A stretch of 59,881 nucleotides of DNA from Leptolyngbyaceae cyanobacterium CSU_1_4 (GCA_012034615.1 JAAUPA010000004.1:1-59881); one strand, 5' to 3'; positions 25,969-37,093 are shown, numbered from the stretch's first letter. The notes: generated by a model not told the origin, from the letters alone. Numbers and translations: made by a program.

Positions 25969-26721
25969 ATGGACATTAGCTCTTTTACGAGTCAAGGTAA
26001 GGAAACAAGACGATTAACCAGAGTCGGGGAAACAAAGTCTCAAAATACAGGCGGCTCTGCTCACAAGCGCTGGCAACCCAAGTCTTACAGAAATAATTTT
26101 AGTCATTCGCCTTCGTTGCCCTTGGTCTTTAAGCCAGAATCTGATGTGATGCTGCGCCAGAGGAGTTTGGCGAAGGCTCAAATGGGTCACTATGATGAGG
26201 CGATCGCCCTGTTTACCCAGCTCATTGAGCGCAATCCTCTGAATGCTACTGATTACAGCAACCGGGGTTTGACTTATTTTCAGAGCGGACGGCGAGCCGA
26301 AGCGTTTGCAGACTATAGTCGGGCGATCGAACTCAATCCGCGCTTGGATGGAGCTTACAACAATCGAGCGAACTACCATGCTGCCGAGGGACAATTCTTG
26401 GAGGCGATTTTAGATTACGATGTGGCGCTAGATCTCAATCCTGCAAACATTCGTGCCTGGATTAACCAGGGCATTACATTCCGGGATCTGGAGATGTATG
26501 AGCGGGCGATCGAAAGCTTCGATTTGGCGCTCCACTTAGGTCGCTTGGAAGGACATGTTTATGCGGAGCGGGGTAGAACCTATCATCTTTGTGGCGACTG
26601 GAATTGTGCGATCGCTGATTACCAAAGAGCGATCGTAGGTATTCCTGAAACGCCCGCTTCTAATCGCCTCTATGTCCAAGTCGAGCTTTGGATGGATGAA
26701 TTGCTTGCACCTTTACATTAA
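25969..26721 (+). CDS. Tetratricopeptide repeat protein
   Basis: 250 residues from ATG 25969, chosen because GTGAGGACGAC supplies a Shine-Dalgarno just before it. The first ~60 residues are polar and disordered. Then come about five TPR units, each with the W/A-G-Y-A-P pattern, for example AQMGHYDEAIALFTQLIERN, YFQSGRRAEAFADYSRAIEL and DLEMYERAIESFDLALHL. TPR proteins are scaffolds for protein complexes; no partner is evident. There is no signal peptide or membrane helix, so it is probably cytosolic. Confidence 0.85.
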   Translation: MDISSFTSQGKETRRLTRVGETKSQNTGGSAHKRWQPKSYRNNFSHSPSLPLVFKPESDVMLRQRSLAKAQMGHYDEAIALFTQLIERNPLNATDYSNRGLTYFQSGRRAEAFADYSRAIELNPRLDGAYNNRANYHAAEGQFLEAILDYDVALDLNPANIRAWINQGITFRDLEMYERAIESFDLALHLGRLEGHVYAERGRTYHLCGDWNCAIADYQRAIVGIPETPASNRLYVQVELWMDELLAPLH

Positions 26722-26796
26722 GGTTCATCTGCATGAGTGCTCACCCAGAATGTTCACCCAGCCTATTGCCTCAATCAGATATTCTAATCGGCTAGT

Positions 26797-27000
26797 TTAG
26801 TCGATATCGATCGACTGAGGACCCGTGCGCCCATTGATGTAGGTAGACGTTCCTGTTGAAGATGTATGTTGATCCAACCAGCTTTTAACCGGATCATCGG
26901 ATAAGTTTAAGCGCAACAGCCCAGAAACAAAGCCACCCAAAAACGCTACAGGCTGACCCACTAATTCTTTGACCAAAGGGGTTAGTTCAGTTAAAAACAT
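26797..27000 (-). CDS. Small conserved cyanobacterial protein
   Basis: 67 residues starting at ATG 27000 with GGAGTTCC upstream; longer forms to 27063 add an unlike basic leader. The sequence starts MFLTELTPLVKELVGQP and has one hydrophobic stretch (VAFLGGFVSGLLRLNL), then DDPVKSWLDQ and a Ser/Thr/Gly tail. I recognise this as a short family recurrent in filamentous cyanobacteria, with no assigned function. The hydrophobic segment may lie at a membrane. Confidence 0.7.
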   Translation of the reverse strand: MFLTELTPLVKELVGQPVAFLGGFVSGLLRLNLSDDPVKSWLDQHTSSTGTSTYINGRTGPQSIDID

Positions 27001-27063
27001 TCTGGAACTCCTTCCATATTTATACTTGCTGATCCTAGCGTGAAATTTGGGCAGCGCCATCAT

Positions 27064-27439
27064 GGTTCTGAAACCCCTATGTCTTGAGAAGCGTCCTCAT
27101 AGACCCACATCATTGAAAAACATTGCGTGCATTTCTGCAAGTATTTCTGATATAGAAATCTTATTGCATGGGTGAGTGAGCCTACCGATTTTTACGAGCG
27201 ATTGAGGATGGCTATAAAAGGCAATTGAGAGAAACTTTATTTCACAAATTCAATCCGTTTTTGTTTGGTGCTTGTACTAATCTACAGAGCTTCTACAGAT
27301 AGCCCTTTGCCATACATCAGACCTGTTAGCAGAAGTATGGATATTGGGCGCTCGGTTCAGGGCGTGATTTTAATTGCAACAATCCTTGCAGTTATGCCGT
27401 CTGGAAACTAGGAGCTTCAGGACAGATTTGGAGGTGCAG
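27064..27439. other. Intergenic region, no gene seen
   Basis: About 370 bp between two divergently transcribed small genes. I see no open frame with coding character and no strong inverted repeat; it presumably holds both promoters. Confidence 0.3.
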
Positions 27440-27784
27440 ATGCCAGAATCTCAAGTTTCTTGGAAGAGTTGGGTCTTAATCAGTATTGTGACGGCTGGGA
27501 TCACGCCATTGGTCATGGAATTGCTTCCTTCGATCGCCTTTGCTATTTCTAAACAATGGCATTCTTCTGCTCACTGTATCGCGGGAGTCAATCAACCGCA
27601 GTTACCGCTCAACATTCATCGGGCTCCTACTTTAGAGAGCATGGCTAGTATTTGGGCACAGCAAGGCTCTGAGGGGCAGGTGATTGTGGTGGGAGAGCGG
27701 GAAGGGTGGTATCGGATCAGTGAGCCCGCGAAAGGATGGGTCGAGCGCGAGCGCATCAGTGCCGCTTGTTTAAAGGAATTTTAG
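27440..27784 (+). CDS. Exported SH3 domain protein
   Basis: 114 residues from ATG 27440, placed by GGAGGTGC just upstream. It has a signal peptide (SWVLISIVTAGITPLVMELLPSIAFA) and then a bacterial SH3 (SH3b) domain: LNIHRAPTLESMASIWAQQG, GQVIVVGEREGWYRIS and the final GWVERERISAACL. SH3b domains bind peptidoglycan peptides or proteins in the periplasm. The single domain with no catalytic partner suggests an accessory or adaptor role. Confidence 0.75.
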   Translation: MPESQVSWKSWVLISIVTAGITPLVMELLPSIAFAISKQWHSSAHCIAGVNQPQLPLNIHRAPTLESMASIWAQQGSEGQVIVVGEREGWYRISEPAKGWVERERISAACLKEF

Positions 27785-27800
27785 GAAAAGTGGAGAAATT

Positions 27801-28472
27801 TTAGGAAAAGCTCAAAACCTCAAAGTCTGCTTGTCCGTAGGTCATTTGGCGATCGACTGCCGACAGCACCCGGTTGTCTGCCTGATCTGCATCTAGGCAT
27901 TGGCAAACCAACCTTGCCACATCAGCTCGGTGAATGGTTCCGGCGATCGTCGGATCAGGCGTTAAGACACCATTGCCCGTAGCCGGTTCAGACTTTAGCC
28001 CACCGGGACGAATAATGACATAAGTTAAGCCGCTGGCAATCAGATATTCCTCTGCCTGGGCTTTCTCAATTAATACCGGACGCAAAGTTTCTAAGGCAGC
28101 GGGAGGCAGAGCCCCGGCGCTGTTCCCACTACCAATAGAAGAGACCAGAATAAACTTTTGCACCCCGGCTTTAAGCGCCGCATCCACTAGGTTTTTGTTA
28201 CCCAAATAGTCTGCCCGTTGTCCGTCTTTGGGAAGCCCGCCAACAGTGCTAATCACTGCACCCACAGGTTCTGCCCGCATCGCTGCCTCTAGGGCGGTGG
28301 GATCAAGAGCATCGCCTCTAACGGTCGTAATGCCAAGGCTTTCTAACTCAGCTTGAGCAGCATCGGTTCGTAGAAGGGCTTTGACCGAATAGGATTTTGC
28401 AAGCAACTGGGCAACTTCTCGCCCTACGCCTCGGCTAGCTCCTGCTAGAAAGATAGATGGATTCTCAGACAC
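27801..28472 (-). CDS. NAD(P)H-binding atypical SDR oxidoreductase
   Basis: 223 residues, intact. It has the Rossmann loop FLAGASRGVGREVAQLL near the start, ISTVGG in the middle, and the family pattern KAQAEEYLIASGLTYVIIRPGGLKSEP. It is related to the frameshifted gene at 18566-19224 (same KxxAEEYL and RPGGLK blocks), both being NmrA-like atypical SDRs. Substrates are unknown; plant relatives act in chlorophyll or quinone-linked metabolism. It lies 17 bp downstream of obgE on the same strand. Confidence 0.85.
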   Translation of the reverse strand: MSENPSIFLAGASRGVGREVAQLLAKSYSVKALLRTDAAQAELESLGITTVRGDALDPTALEAAMRAEPVGAVISTVGGLPKDGQRADYLGNKNLVDAALKAGVQKFILVSSIGSGNSAGALPPAALETLRPVLIEKAQAEEYLIASGLTYVIIRPGGLKSEPATGNGVLTPDPTIAGTIHRADVARLVCQCLDADQADNRVLSAVDRQMTYGQADFEVLSFS

Positions 28473-28489
28473 TATGATTTCCTTCTGGG

Positions 28490-29542
28490 TTATGTGGGTT
28501 GTAGCGCTTCTGCAAGCTGTGCTTCGATCGCTCTCTGCACTTCTGTCTCTTCATCTAAAACCTGCCAAACCTGCTGCAACAGTGGATCTAGTCCCACCCT
28601 TGCCACCGCAGAAATGACAAAGACCGGACAGCCACTCAGGTCTTGTAATTGCGCCTTGAGCTCTTTTACTAGCGGGTCATCCGGGGCGATCGCGTCCACT
28701 TTACTCAGTGCCAAAATCTGCGGACGCTCTGGCAAGCCCCGTCCATATGCCCTCAGCTCTGCCTGAATCGTTTGGTAAGCTTCGATCGGCGCTTCCTGGG
28801 TGACATCTACTAAATGCAGCAATACCCGCGTCCGTTCAATATGTCGAAGAAAGTCATGCCCAACCCCGTCCCCAAACTGCGCGCCTTCTATTAGCCCAGG
28901 AATATCTGCAAACACAGTGCCATCTCCACTGGGCTTTTGCACGACCCCCAGGTTAGGAACCAGAGTAGTGAACGGGTAGTCTGCAACTTTGGGACGAGCC
29001 GCTGATAAGGCAGAAATGAGAGTGGACTTGCCAGCATTGGGTAGCCCAATAATGCCCACTTCTGCTAGCAGCTTCAGTTCTAGGCGAATAAATCGCTCTT
29101 CGCCGGGTAATCCTGGCAATGCTCTTTCGGGTGCTCGGTTGCTGTTGCTGAGAAAATGCTTGTTCCCCAGCCCCCCCTTGCCGCCTGATGCAATACAGAG
29201 CGTTTGGTTCGTGTTGACTAAATCGCCGATGACCTCGTCGGTGTTGGCATCGTACACGACTGTGCCGCGCGGAACTTCAATGATGCGATCGTTCCCCGAA
29301 GCGCCTGTCATATTCTTTGAGCCACCCCGTTCGCCATCCTCTGCTTTGAAAATGTGAGCATAGCGAAAGTCGAGCAGAGTTTGCAAGTTCTCAACTGCCT
29401 TCAAAATCACCGAGCCTCCTAGTCCACCGTTCCCTCCGGCTGGTCCCCCTGCGGGCACATATTTTTCTCGGCGAAAGGCGACTTTCCCATCGCCGCCGTC
29501 ACCGGCTTTAACCTGAATTTCTGCTTGGTCTATAAATTGCAT
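28490..29542 (-). CDS. obgE: GTPase Obg/CgtA
   Basis: 350 residues from the ATG at 29542 (MQFIDQAEIQVKAGDGGDG), the standard Obg start; an upstream ATG at 29590 adds 16 unlike residues. The glycine-rich Obg fold covers ~1-158. The G domain has G1 GLPNAGKST, G3 DIPGLIEGA, G4 LSKVDA and G5 ISAVA. The C-terminal extension is short. Obg is an essential GTPase in 50S ribosome assembly and stringent-response control. An SDR gene follows in the same direction. Confidence 0.95.
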   Translation of the reverse strand: MQFIDQAEIQVKAGDGGDGKVAFRREKYVPAGGPAGGNGGLGGSVILKAVENLQTLLDFRYAHIFKAEDGERGGSKNMTGASGNDRIIEVPRGTVVYDANTDEVIGDLVNTNQTLCIASGGKGGLGNKHFLSNSNRAPERALPGLPGEERFIRLELKLLAEVGIIGLPNAGKSTLISALSAARPKVADYPFTTLVPNLGVVQKPSGDGTVFADIPGLIEGAQFGDGVGHDFLRHIERTRVLLHLVDVTQEAPIEAYQTIQAELRAYGRGLPERPQILALSKVDAIAPDDPLVKELKAQLQDLSGCPVFVISAVARVGLDPLLQQVWQVLDEETEVQRAIEAQLAEALQPT

Positions 29543-29921
29543 GATGCCATGATCGAGATCTCCCACTTGCCATATTAGGTGATTTTGCACAAGTCCTGTT
29601 TCTCGAATCCGTCAATCCTTAATGAAAAACTAAGAAACTATCCGGATTTGATATTCTATTGGGTGATCACTGGAAAGCTGAGCTTTAGTTAGCTTAGCCT
29701 GAGTCGGGGGAAGTCTAGATAAGAATTATGGGCAGGATATGCGGGTCTTGGCAGGAACATTCTGCCATGGGGTTTGAAAAACTACTATCGGTTTCTTAGC
29801 CCATCAATTCTACAGATTCTACCTGGCTTACTACAATTGTGTAGCTTTAAGCACGTTCAAAAATAGAGATTCCTCGGATATCTCTTGCTACTCCCTAAGC
29901 AGTTCAGAAGGCATACCCAGC
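29543..29921. other. Divergent promoter region between obgE and gmd
   Basis: About 380 bp with no gene, between two divergent starts. AT-rich; no obvious operator or riboswitch seen. Confidence 0.3.
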
Positions 29922-31972
<2,051 letters not shown>

Positions 31973-32026
31973 GGCAAATTAGCGTTGCTATGGGGTGATG
32001 CTAACTTATTTATCTCCATCATTAGA

Positions 32027-32059
32027 AAAACCCCAGCTTTGAAAAAGGTTGGGTTTTTT
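32027..32059 (+). terminator. Rho-independent terminator after fcl
   Basis: AAAACCCCAGC (32027-32037) pairs imperfectly with GGTTGGGTT (32047-32055), followed by a T run to 32059. It lies 54 bp after the fcl stop. Confidence 0.75.
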
Positions 32060-32119
32060 ATGAGTCAGAGCTTGGAGGTTGGGTTCTCTGTGGGATAAAG
32101 AATTTTTTGAGTCGAGAGT

Positions 32120-32908
32120 TCACAAGATAGCCCAGTGGTGAATAATGGGCTGCCACAAGCCTTGCAAATTTGCATCCGCATCATGAGCGGCTAAACTGCA
32201 ACTTTCACAGCGGATTTCTATTTGTTTAGAAGTTTTAATTAACTGCTTGATTAAATCTCCCAATTGCCAGGGAATCAACGCAATGCCTGTTAAAATCATC
32301 AGCACCGTCAATAATCGACCGACTTCTGAGGTGGGTGTAATGTCGCCAAATCCTACGGTTGTCATGGTTGCCACCGAGAAGTAAATGGCATCTAAGAAGG
32401 TGCTGAACTGAGCCGGATTAACAGGATGTTCGACTTGGTAAATCAACCCAGAATACACAAAGATGATGGTAGAGAGCGTAAACAGAATTCTGACAAAAAT
32501 AACGCTGTCTTCCCGGCTAATGTAACCAAAAATGGTTCTTCCTTCGATGAAGCGGATTAAACGGAGAACTCGGAACCAACGGAATATACGAATGAAGGAA
32601 ATATCAACGGTTGTTAACAAGAACGGAAGAATGACAAGCAGATCAATTAATCCATAGAGGCTAAAGACATAATGAACTTTGCGTTCAGTGCTCCAGAGAC
32701 GCAACAGATATTCGATGGAGAACACAGCCAGGATGATTTGGTTTAAGGCATCGAGATCAATGCGAACCTGAGGTGGAATTGCGTAAGTCTCTGCTACGAA
32801 GATGGCGGAGGAGAGGAGTACTAGCCCGGTGATACCCAAGTTGATCCATCGTCCCACTGGGGTTTCGATGTCTTCTAGGTAGAATCTAACTTTTTGTTGT
32901 AATGACAT
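32120..32908 (-). CDS. Voltage-gated-type ion transporter (K+ channel family)
   Basis: 262 residues from ATG 32908 (MSLQQKVRFYLEDIETPVGRW); an ATG at 32992 would overlap the upstream gene. Six transmembrane segments are seen, with an arginine-bearing S4 (FIRIFRWFRVLRLIRFIEG). The pore loop TMTTVGFGDITPTS contains the K+ filter sequence TVGFGD. The short cytosolic C-terminus has two CxxC-like cysteines (RCESCSLAAHDADAN). It is a Kv-like tetrameric channel; gating and physiological role are inferred from family only. Confidence 0.9.
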   Translation of the reverse strand: MSLQQKVRFYLEDIETPVGRWINLGITGLVLLSSAIFVAETYAIPPQVRIDLDALNQIILAVFSIEYLLRLWSTERKVHYVFSLYGLIDLLVILPFLLTTVDISFIRIFRWFRVLRLIRFIEGRTIFGYISREDSVIFVRILFTLSTIIFVYSGLIYQVEHPVNPAQFSTFLDAIYFSVATMTTVGFGDITPTSEVGRLLTVLMILTGIALIPWQLGDLIKQLIKTSKQIEIRCESCSLAAHDADANLQGLWQPIIHHWAIL

Positions 32909-32954
32909 GATTGGGGGAAATTTGGAGCTAGGGGCGATCGGCTTTGCCGTTACC

Positions 32955-33383
32955 TCAAGGGTCGCCAATTTGGGCACAGCTTTTTTCTCCAAAAATTGCG
33001 GAAGCGTGAACGTAAAACTTAAACTCTAACAAATTATAAAAAGGATCTTCTAAGAAAAAAGTGCAATGTTCTAAGGGCGAATCGATAAATCGTTGTTTGG
33101 GCGGTTGGTAGAACTTTAATCCTTGGTTTTGCGATCGCGCCAACAAGGTTTCCCAATCTGCTTGAGCGGTAAACACTAGCCCAAAATGCCGAGGATAAAC
33201 GCCCCGCTGGGGTGCTAGGGGCTCATGAGTCATGTGGGCGACCAGTTGGTGTCCGTAGAGATTTAGAATTACCGAGTTAGCATTTTCTCGCCCGACCTGA
33301 CAGCCTAAGCCTTCTGCATAAAAGGTTTTGGTTTGGGCAATGTTGGTAATGGGGAACGCTAGGTGGAAGAGAGTGGGTTGCAT
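32955..33383 (-). CDS. VOC (glyoxalase/bleomycin resistance) family protein
   Basis: 142 residues. It has two beta-alpha-beta-beta-beta units typical of VOC metalloenzymes: LFHLAFPITNIAQTKTFYAEGLG at the start and HFGLVFTAQADWETLL after. HCTFFLEDPFYNLLEFKFY supplies the C-terminal metal ligand Glu; His in the first strand is another. The exact reaction (dioxygenase, glyoxalase or resistance) cannot be assigned. It lies just upstream of the ion channel on the same strand. Confidence 0.85.
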   Translation of the reverse strand: MQPTLFHLAFPITNIAQTKTFYAEGLGCQVGRENANSVILNLYGHQLVAHMTHEPLAPQRGVYPRHFGLVFTAQADWETLLARSQNQGLKFYQPPKQRFIDSPLEHCTFFLEDPFYNLLEFKFYVHASAIFGEKSCAQIGDP

Positions 33384-33445
33384 AAGTTTAACGGTAAAGA
33401 GCCTGTTTTTAAGACATTGGCGATCGCTAGTTTTGTAAGACTTGG

Positions 33446-34258
33446 TTAATCGATTTCAGCCGCTACAATGTCAGCTCCCGACAACGACAAAACTTTTACA
33501 ATTGCGCCTCCAATGACCATGAAACTAATCATGCAAAAGCCAATTCCAAGTAGGCTGGGAACTGAAAAAACTGCTTCGATATGATTCATGGCTCCTGGCT
33601 TTAATTTCCATACCACTTGCCCCTCGCTTTGATAAGGTTTGGAAGCCAACGGGGCGATCGCCTTAGGCAACTGTGCGCCCCAAGGAGTTTTGAGCTTGAA
33701 TTCGAGCAGGATTGATTCGCTGAGATCGGCTTGGAGAGTGGCTCGGAGCGATCGCAAGTCCAAGTCATATTGTAAATAATGGCGCTGCCACATCAGCCGA
33801 TTTTGTGTTTTGATTTGCAATCGAGACGTGGGCAATTGTGATTTTTGCGTGGATTGCGATCGAAATAATTGGTTAAACTTTGCCTCTAAGTCTTTGGCGT
33901 TATGAAACGGAATCGTGATGAGCCATTCTTGGGCTTGAGGATGGCGAGTTGTACCGCCTAATACTTTTGTGCGTTGCTCCAAACTCTCGCCCCAAGCAGT
34001 GGCGATCGCCTCATTCAAATTAGAATTAGGACCAGAACTCTGAGGTTTGAAACGGATGTGTTGTATAATTTCTCCATGATTAGCATCAGAAAAACTAATA
34101 CTGAGATCATCATGAACACAGCCGGAGAGGAATAGGGCTGCAACCAGAATAAACCACAAAAAACGCAGTTTAATAAACTGATGAAGGATGGTATTTGGAA
34201 TAGATTTTAGAATAAAACGGAACAATCTTTTTGGTGTCTGAGAAGAAATGCGCATCAT
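33446..34258 (-). CDS. DUF3153 family lipoprotein
   Basis: 270 residues. A long N-terminus precedes the lipoprotein signal FLWFILVAALFLSGCVHDD, so the mature protein should be lipid-anchored at Cys. The true start may be internal, closer to that helix. The mid region (IIQHIRFKPQSSG; LSESILLEFKLKTPWGAQLP) is characteristic of DUF3153, a family limited to cyanobacteria and plastids. A C-terminal transmembrane helix (LGIGFCMISFMVIGGAIVKVL) gives a second anchor. Function is unknown. The Nudix gene lies 9 bp upstream. Confidence 0.8.
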   Translation of the reverse strand: MMRISSQTPKRLFRFILKSIPNTILHQFIKLRFLWFILVAALFLSGCVHDDLSISFSDANHGEIIQHIRFKPQSSGPNSNLNEAIATAWGESLEQRTKVLGGTTRHPQAQEWLITIPFHNAKDLEAKFNQLFRSQSTQKSQLPTSRLQIKTQNRLMWQRHYLQYDLDLRSLRATLQADLSESILLEFKLKTPWGAQLPKAIAPLASKPYQSEGQVVWKLKPGAMNHIEAVFSVPSLLGIGFCMISFMVIGGAIVKVLSLSGADIVAAEID

Positions 34259-34267
34259 CTTAGTTCT

Positions 34268-34798
34268 CTAACGCAAAAGCTCATACAATTTGTAATAACC
34301 AATTTGACAGCCCGAATAATCGCAAGTCTTCAGAAAATCAAGGGGTTTCCATTCATTTTTACTGATAGATTCAAAAAAAGATCCATCTTGGGTTGCCGCT
34401 TGAGGTTCCATCTCTGTCACATCCTGCCAAAACAGATAAACTGTCTCATCAGTTTGAGTTCCTACAATATATTTACCCAAATCTTGCACCCCAGAAAGCG
34501 CGTAGCCTGCCTCTTCTAGCACTTCTCGAATCGCGCATTCACCCGGCAACTCATCAGGAGTATCTAGACCTCCGGTAATTGGACAAGGATACAACCGAAA
34601 CTCATCATCTAAATCTGCATTATGAACCGGTAGAGGCTGCATTCTAACCAAAACCTCCCAGGTCTGTTCTAGAGTTTGACGGACTAAAAACACGCCAACA
34701 GAATCTTTATGCTTACGGCGTAAATAGTAGAACTTTCTGGGTGTTTCAATGACTTGCACCCAAGCCTTAGGACTTTCAAAAATCACTGTCTCCGCCAT
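34268..34798 (-). CDS. Nudix hydrolase
   Basis: 176 residues. A perfect Nudix box GX5EX7REVLEEAGY is present around residues 78-100 (from GLDTPDE to REVLEEAGYA), giving the Mg2+ site. The N-terminal strand YYLRRKHKDSVGVFLVR and later YIVGTQTDETVYLFWQDV fit the fold. Substrates are nucleoside diphosphates linked to another moiety; the exact one cannot be told. It is followed by the DUF3153 gene after a 9-bp gap. Confidence 0.88.
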   Translation of the reverse strand: MAETVIFESPKAWVQVIETPRKFYYLRRKHKDSVGVFLVRQTLEQTWEVLVRMQPLPVHNADLDDEFRLYPCPITGGLDTPDELPGECAIREVLEEAGYALSGVQDLGKYIVGTQTDETVYLFWQDVTEMEPQAATQDGSFFESISKNEWKPLDFLKTCDYSGCQIGYYKLYELLR

Positions 34799-34831
34799 GT
34801 TTTAATCCTTCTTGATCGCCCGTTGTTAGAC

Positions 34832-35110
34832 TTATCCACCCTTCTGTTGAATCAACGTCTCTACAATTCCTACTAGCCGCGTAATATTTTGCTCTTGCCG
34901 CTCGGCAGTGAGTCGAATCTCAGTCAAGCCCGTAGTCATTAGCCTCACCTGCTGGGTCAGGGCTTTCATCTCGCTAGAAAGGGATTTCGTCTCACTAGAA
35001 ATAGATTTTACCTCTTCTGAAATCGCCTCAACGTTATTCGCCGTCCGTTCAACAACAGCCGTCAGCCGTTCTAGCCTCGCGTCAATCACATCCAACCGCT
35101 CTGTGCTCAT
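34832..35110 (-). CDS. Small coiled-coil protein, tandem paralogue A
   Basis: 92 residues, almost wholly coiled coil (MSTERLDVIDARLERLTAVV to ITRLVGIVETLIQQKGG). It is a near-identical duplicate of the next gene at 35196-35432. Compared with it, this copy has 14 extra residues (two heptads) made of a 21-bp unit repeated imperfectly at about 34970-35030. No enzymatic domain. Similar short proteins are common in cyanobacteria and sometimes sit by toxin or endonuclease genes; none is adjacent here. Confidence 0.75.
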   Translation of the reverse strand: MSTERLDVIDARLERLTAVVERTANNVEAISEEVKSISSETKSLSSEMKALTQQVRLMTTGLTEIRLTAERQEQNITRLVGIVETLIQQKGG

Positions 35111-35195
35111 GCTCCGCCCTCAGTTAAAATTCTTAGGATTTTCTGTCAACCTTGCTTTACAGAAACTTTGAGATTGAACTCTATGATTTGCTAAG

Positions 35196-35432
35196 CTATC
35201 CGCCCTTTTGTTGAATTAACGTCTCTACAATTCCTACTAGCCGCGTAATATTTTGCTCTTGCCGCTCGGCAGTGAGTCGAATCTCAGTCAAGCCCGTAGT
35301 CATTAGCCCCACCTGCTGGGTCAGGGCTTCCATCTTCTCTGAAATCGTCTCAACGTTATTGGCTGTCCGTTCAACAACAGCCGTCAGCCGTTCTAGCCTC
35401 GCGTCAATCACATCCCACCGTTCCGCACTCAT
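35196..35432 (-). CDS. Small coiled-coil protein, tandem paralogue B
   Basis: 78 residues, coiled coil throughout. The sequence is the same as paralogue A apart from a few substitutions and the absence of two internal heptads. The last ~100 bp of both genes are virtually identical, separated by 364 bp, so the duplication is recent or maintained by gene conversion. Function is unknown. Confidence 0.75.
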   Translation of the reverse strand: MSAERWDVIDARLERLTAVVERTANNVETISEKMEALTQQVGLMTTGLTEIRLTAERQEQNITRLVGIVETLIQQKGG

Positions 35433-35466
35433 GTTCTGTCCTTAATCCGGTTTTTAGCATTTTATA

Positions 35467-36777
35467 TTAACCTTGTCTGGCAGAAACTCCTAGCCTTGAA
35501 AACAGCAGGCTAGGCAAATAAGAGCCGCCGCCCACCCATTCGGGCGTATCGCCCAAGTCTACTAAATTTTGGAATGCTTCAAAAATGCTGCCCGCAACCA
35601 TGGTGTTTTTCACCCGCCCCACAATCTTACCTTGCTCGACTTTGTAGCCCAAATCGAGGTTGACCGAAAACTCTCCAGCGAGTTGGTTCGATTGTCCGGC
35701 ACCCAAAACCTGATCGACAATAATGCCTTCGTCTATGCTGGCAATCAGGTCGGCGGTGGAAGTGCTGCCTGGAGCTATGCAGATGTTAACCATGTCGGGA
35801 GAGGGACGAGATAAGCCGCCCCGGAAGCCGTTGCCTGTTGATTCACGCCCGGCGCGGGCTGCCCAGCGACGATCCCAGTAGAAGCCTTTGACAGTGCCGT
35901 TTTCGATATAGGCTTTGCGGCTGGTGGGGGTGCCTTCGTCGTCGAAGGTGCGGGCGCTGATGCCGAGGCTGGGGTCTTCAAAAAGGGTGAGGCGAGGATC
36001 GAACAGGGTTTCGCCGATTTTGTCGGCAAGGGGGGAAGATTTTTGGACGACAGTTTGTCCTGAGAGAACGGTGTCGAATAGTCCGGCGATCGCGCTGGCT
36101 ACTGCTCTAGGGGTAAACAGCACGGGATAAGAGCCGCTGGTAATGGTGGCGTTGTGTTCGGCGCGGCGATATTTTTCTAATAACTCTGCCAAAATGCGAT
36201 CGGTGTCGAGGGGGCGATCGTTTGCCACATCGAAGCTATAGGCTTGTAAAAAGTCTTCACCGCGCACAAGATTACCGGAAATGCTAACACTGGTGGTGCG
36301 GCTAGTGCGTTCGGCGTATACGTCATTGCTGGTAACGATTTTGACGGTGCCAGAGCGCGCGTGAAAACTTACGTCTACCAAAATTTCGGCGTTGTAATCG
36401 TGGACTTGTTGAATGAGGCGATCGCCCACTTCTACTAATTCTTCAGTTTTGGGTGGCGCGTAGTTTGCTCCGCCGCTCTCTATCTGATGAAAATTTGAGG
36501 CAAACTCAAACTCTGCTGGGCTACCAATTTCAGCAGTCTGCACGGCGGCATCGACCAGATCTTCTAGCCGGGTGAGATCGGTAGAACTGGCAAACCCAAA
36601 CCGACCGTTGCAAATAACCCGAAGTGCCACACCTTGCAGCGCTTTAGTTTGCAACGACTTGAGGCGATTATTCTCAAATTCGATCGGTGTATCTTCGCTA
36701 GAGACAAAGTAGATTTCAGCCGCTTGCGATCGCGGTTTGGCAAGTTGAAGAATAGTTTCTAAAGTGGAATCGTTCAT
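35467..36777 (-). CDS. TldD/PmbA family protein (TldE-like)
   Basis: 436 residues. It begins TLETILQLAKPRSQAAEIYF and has the family blocks ALRVICNGRFGFASSTDLTRLEDLV (~50-75), SGSYPVLFTPRAVASAIAGLF and GQSNQLAGEFSVNLDLGYKVEQGK. No HExxxH motif is visible, so this is the non-catalytic TldE/PmbA-type subunit. That subunit pairs with metalloprotease TldD to degrade unfolded or modified peptides. A tldD partner is not in the window. The start ATG overlaps the stop of the upstream coiled-coil gene (ATGA). Confidence 0.88.
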   Translation of the reverse strand: MNDSTLETILQLAKPRSQAAEIYFVSSEDTPIEFENNRLKSLQTKALQGVALRVICNGRFGFASSTDLTRLEDLVDAAVQTAEIGSPAEFEFASNFHQIESGGANYAPPKTEELVEVGDRLIQQVHDYNAEILVDVSFHARSGTVKIVTSNDVYAERTSRTTSVSISGNLVRGEDFLQAYSFDVANDRPLDTDRILAELLEKYRRAEHNATITSGSYPVLFTPRAVASAIAGLFDTVLSGQTVVQKSSPLADKIGETLFDPRLTLFEDPSLGISARTFDDEGTPTSRKAYIENGTVKGFYWDRRWAARAGRESTGNGFRGGLSRPSPDMVNICIAPGSTSTADLIASIDEGIIVDQVLGAGQSNQLAGEFSVNLDLGYKVEQGKIVGRVKNTMVAGSIFEAFQNLVDLGDTPEWVGGGSYLPSLLFSRLGVSARQG

Positions 36778-37043
36778 TCGTTTAAGTCTTCTTTATTCAG
36801 TAAATGATCCAAAATTCTACGGTTTTCGGTTTGCAAACCTCTAACTTCGCCCTGTATTTCTCGGATGATAGCCCGGTCTTCGTCAGCACTTTGGGCTAGA
36901 ACCGTAATCATGCTTACCACATCACGAATGTTGGTACGCATTTCTTGATGATTGCTTCCTTGCTGATGGGCAAGCTGTTGTATGGCAAGTAAAGTGGTTT
37001 CTGCTAGGGCTTCTAAGCGATCCAGGCGTTCTTCAGTGGTCAT
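36774..37043 (-). CDS. Small coiled-coil protein C
   Basis: 89 residues, highly helical and charged (TTEERLDRLEALAETTLLAIQ; EDRAIIREIQGEVRGLQTENRRILDHLLNKED). It is less similar to paralogues A and B but of the same general type. Its stop overlaps the TldE-like start by 4 bp, implying translational coupling and perhaps a joint role. Function is unknown. Confidence 0.7.
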   Translation of the reverse strand: MTTEERLDRLEALAETTLLAIQQLAHQQGSNHQEMRTNIRDVVSMITVLAQSADEDRAIIREIQGEVRGLQTENRRILDHLLNKEDLNE

Positions 37044-37093
37044 AATTTCTTCGTTGCTTGATAAACTAATCCTAAAGGATTTCTGAGGGGATC

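Noticed and set aside
32909-32992. Upstream start of the ion channel overlapping the VOC gene
   Set aside because: The extra 28 residues are not conserved-looking and overlap the coding end of the VOC gene; ATG 32908 fits the first helix spacing.
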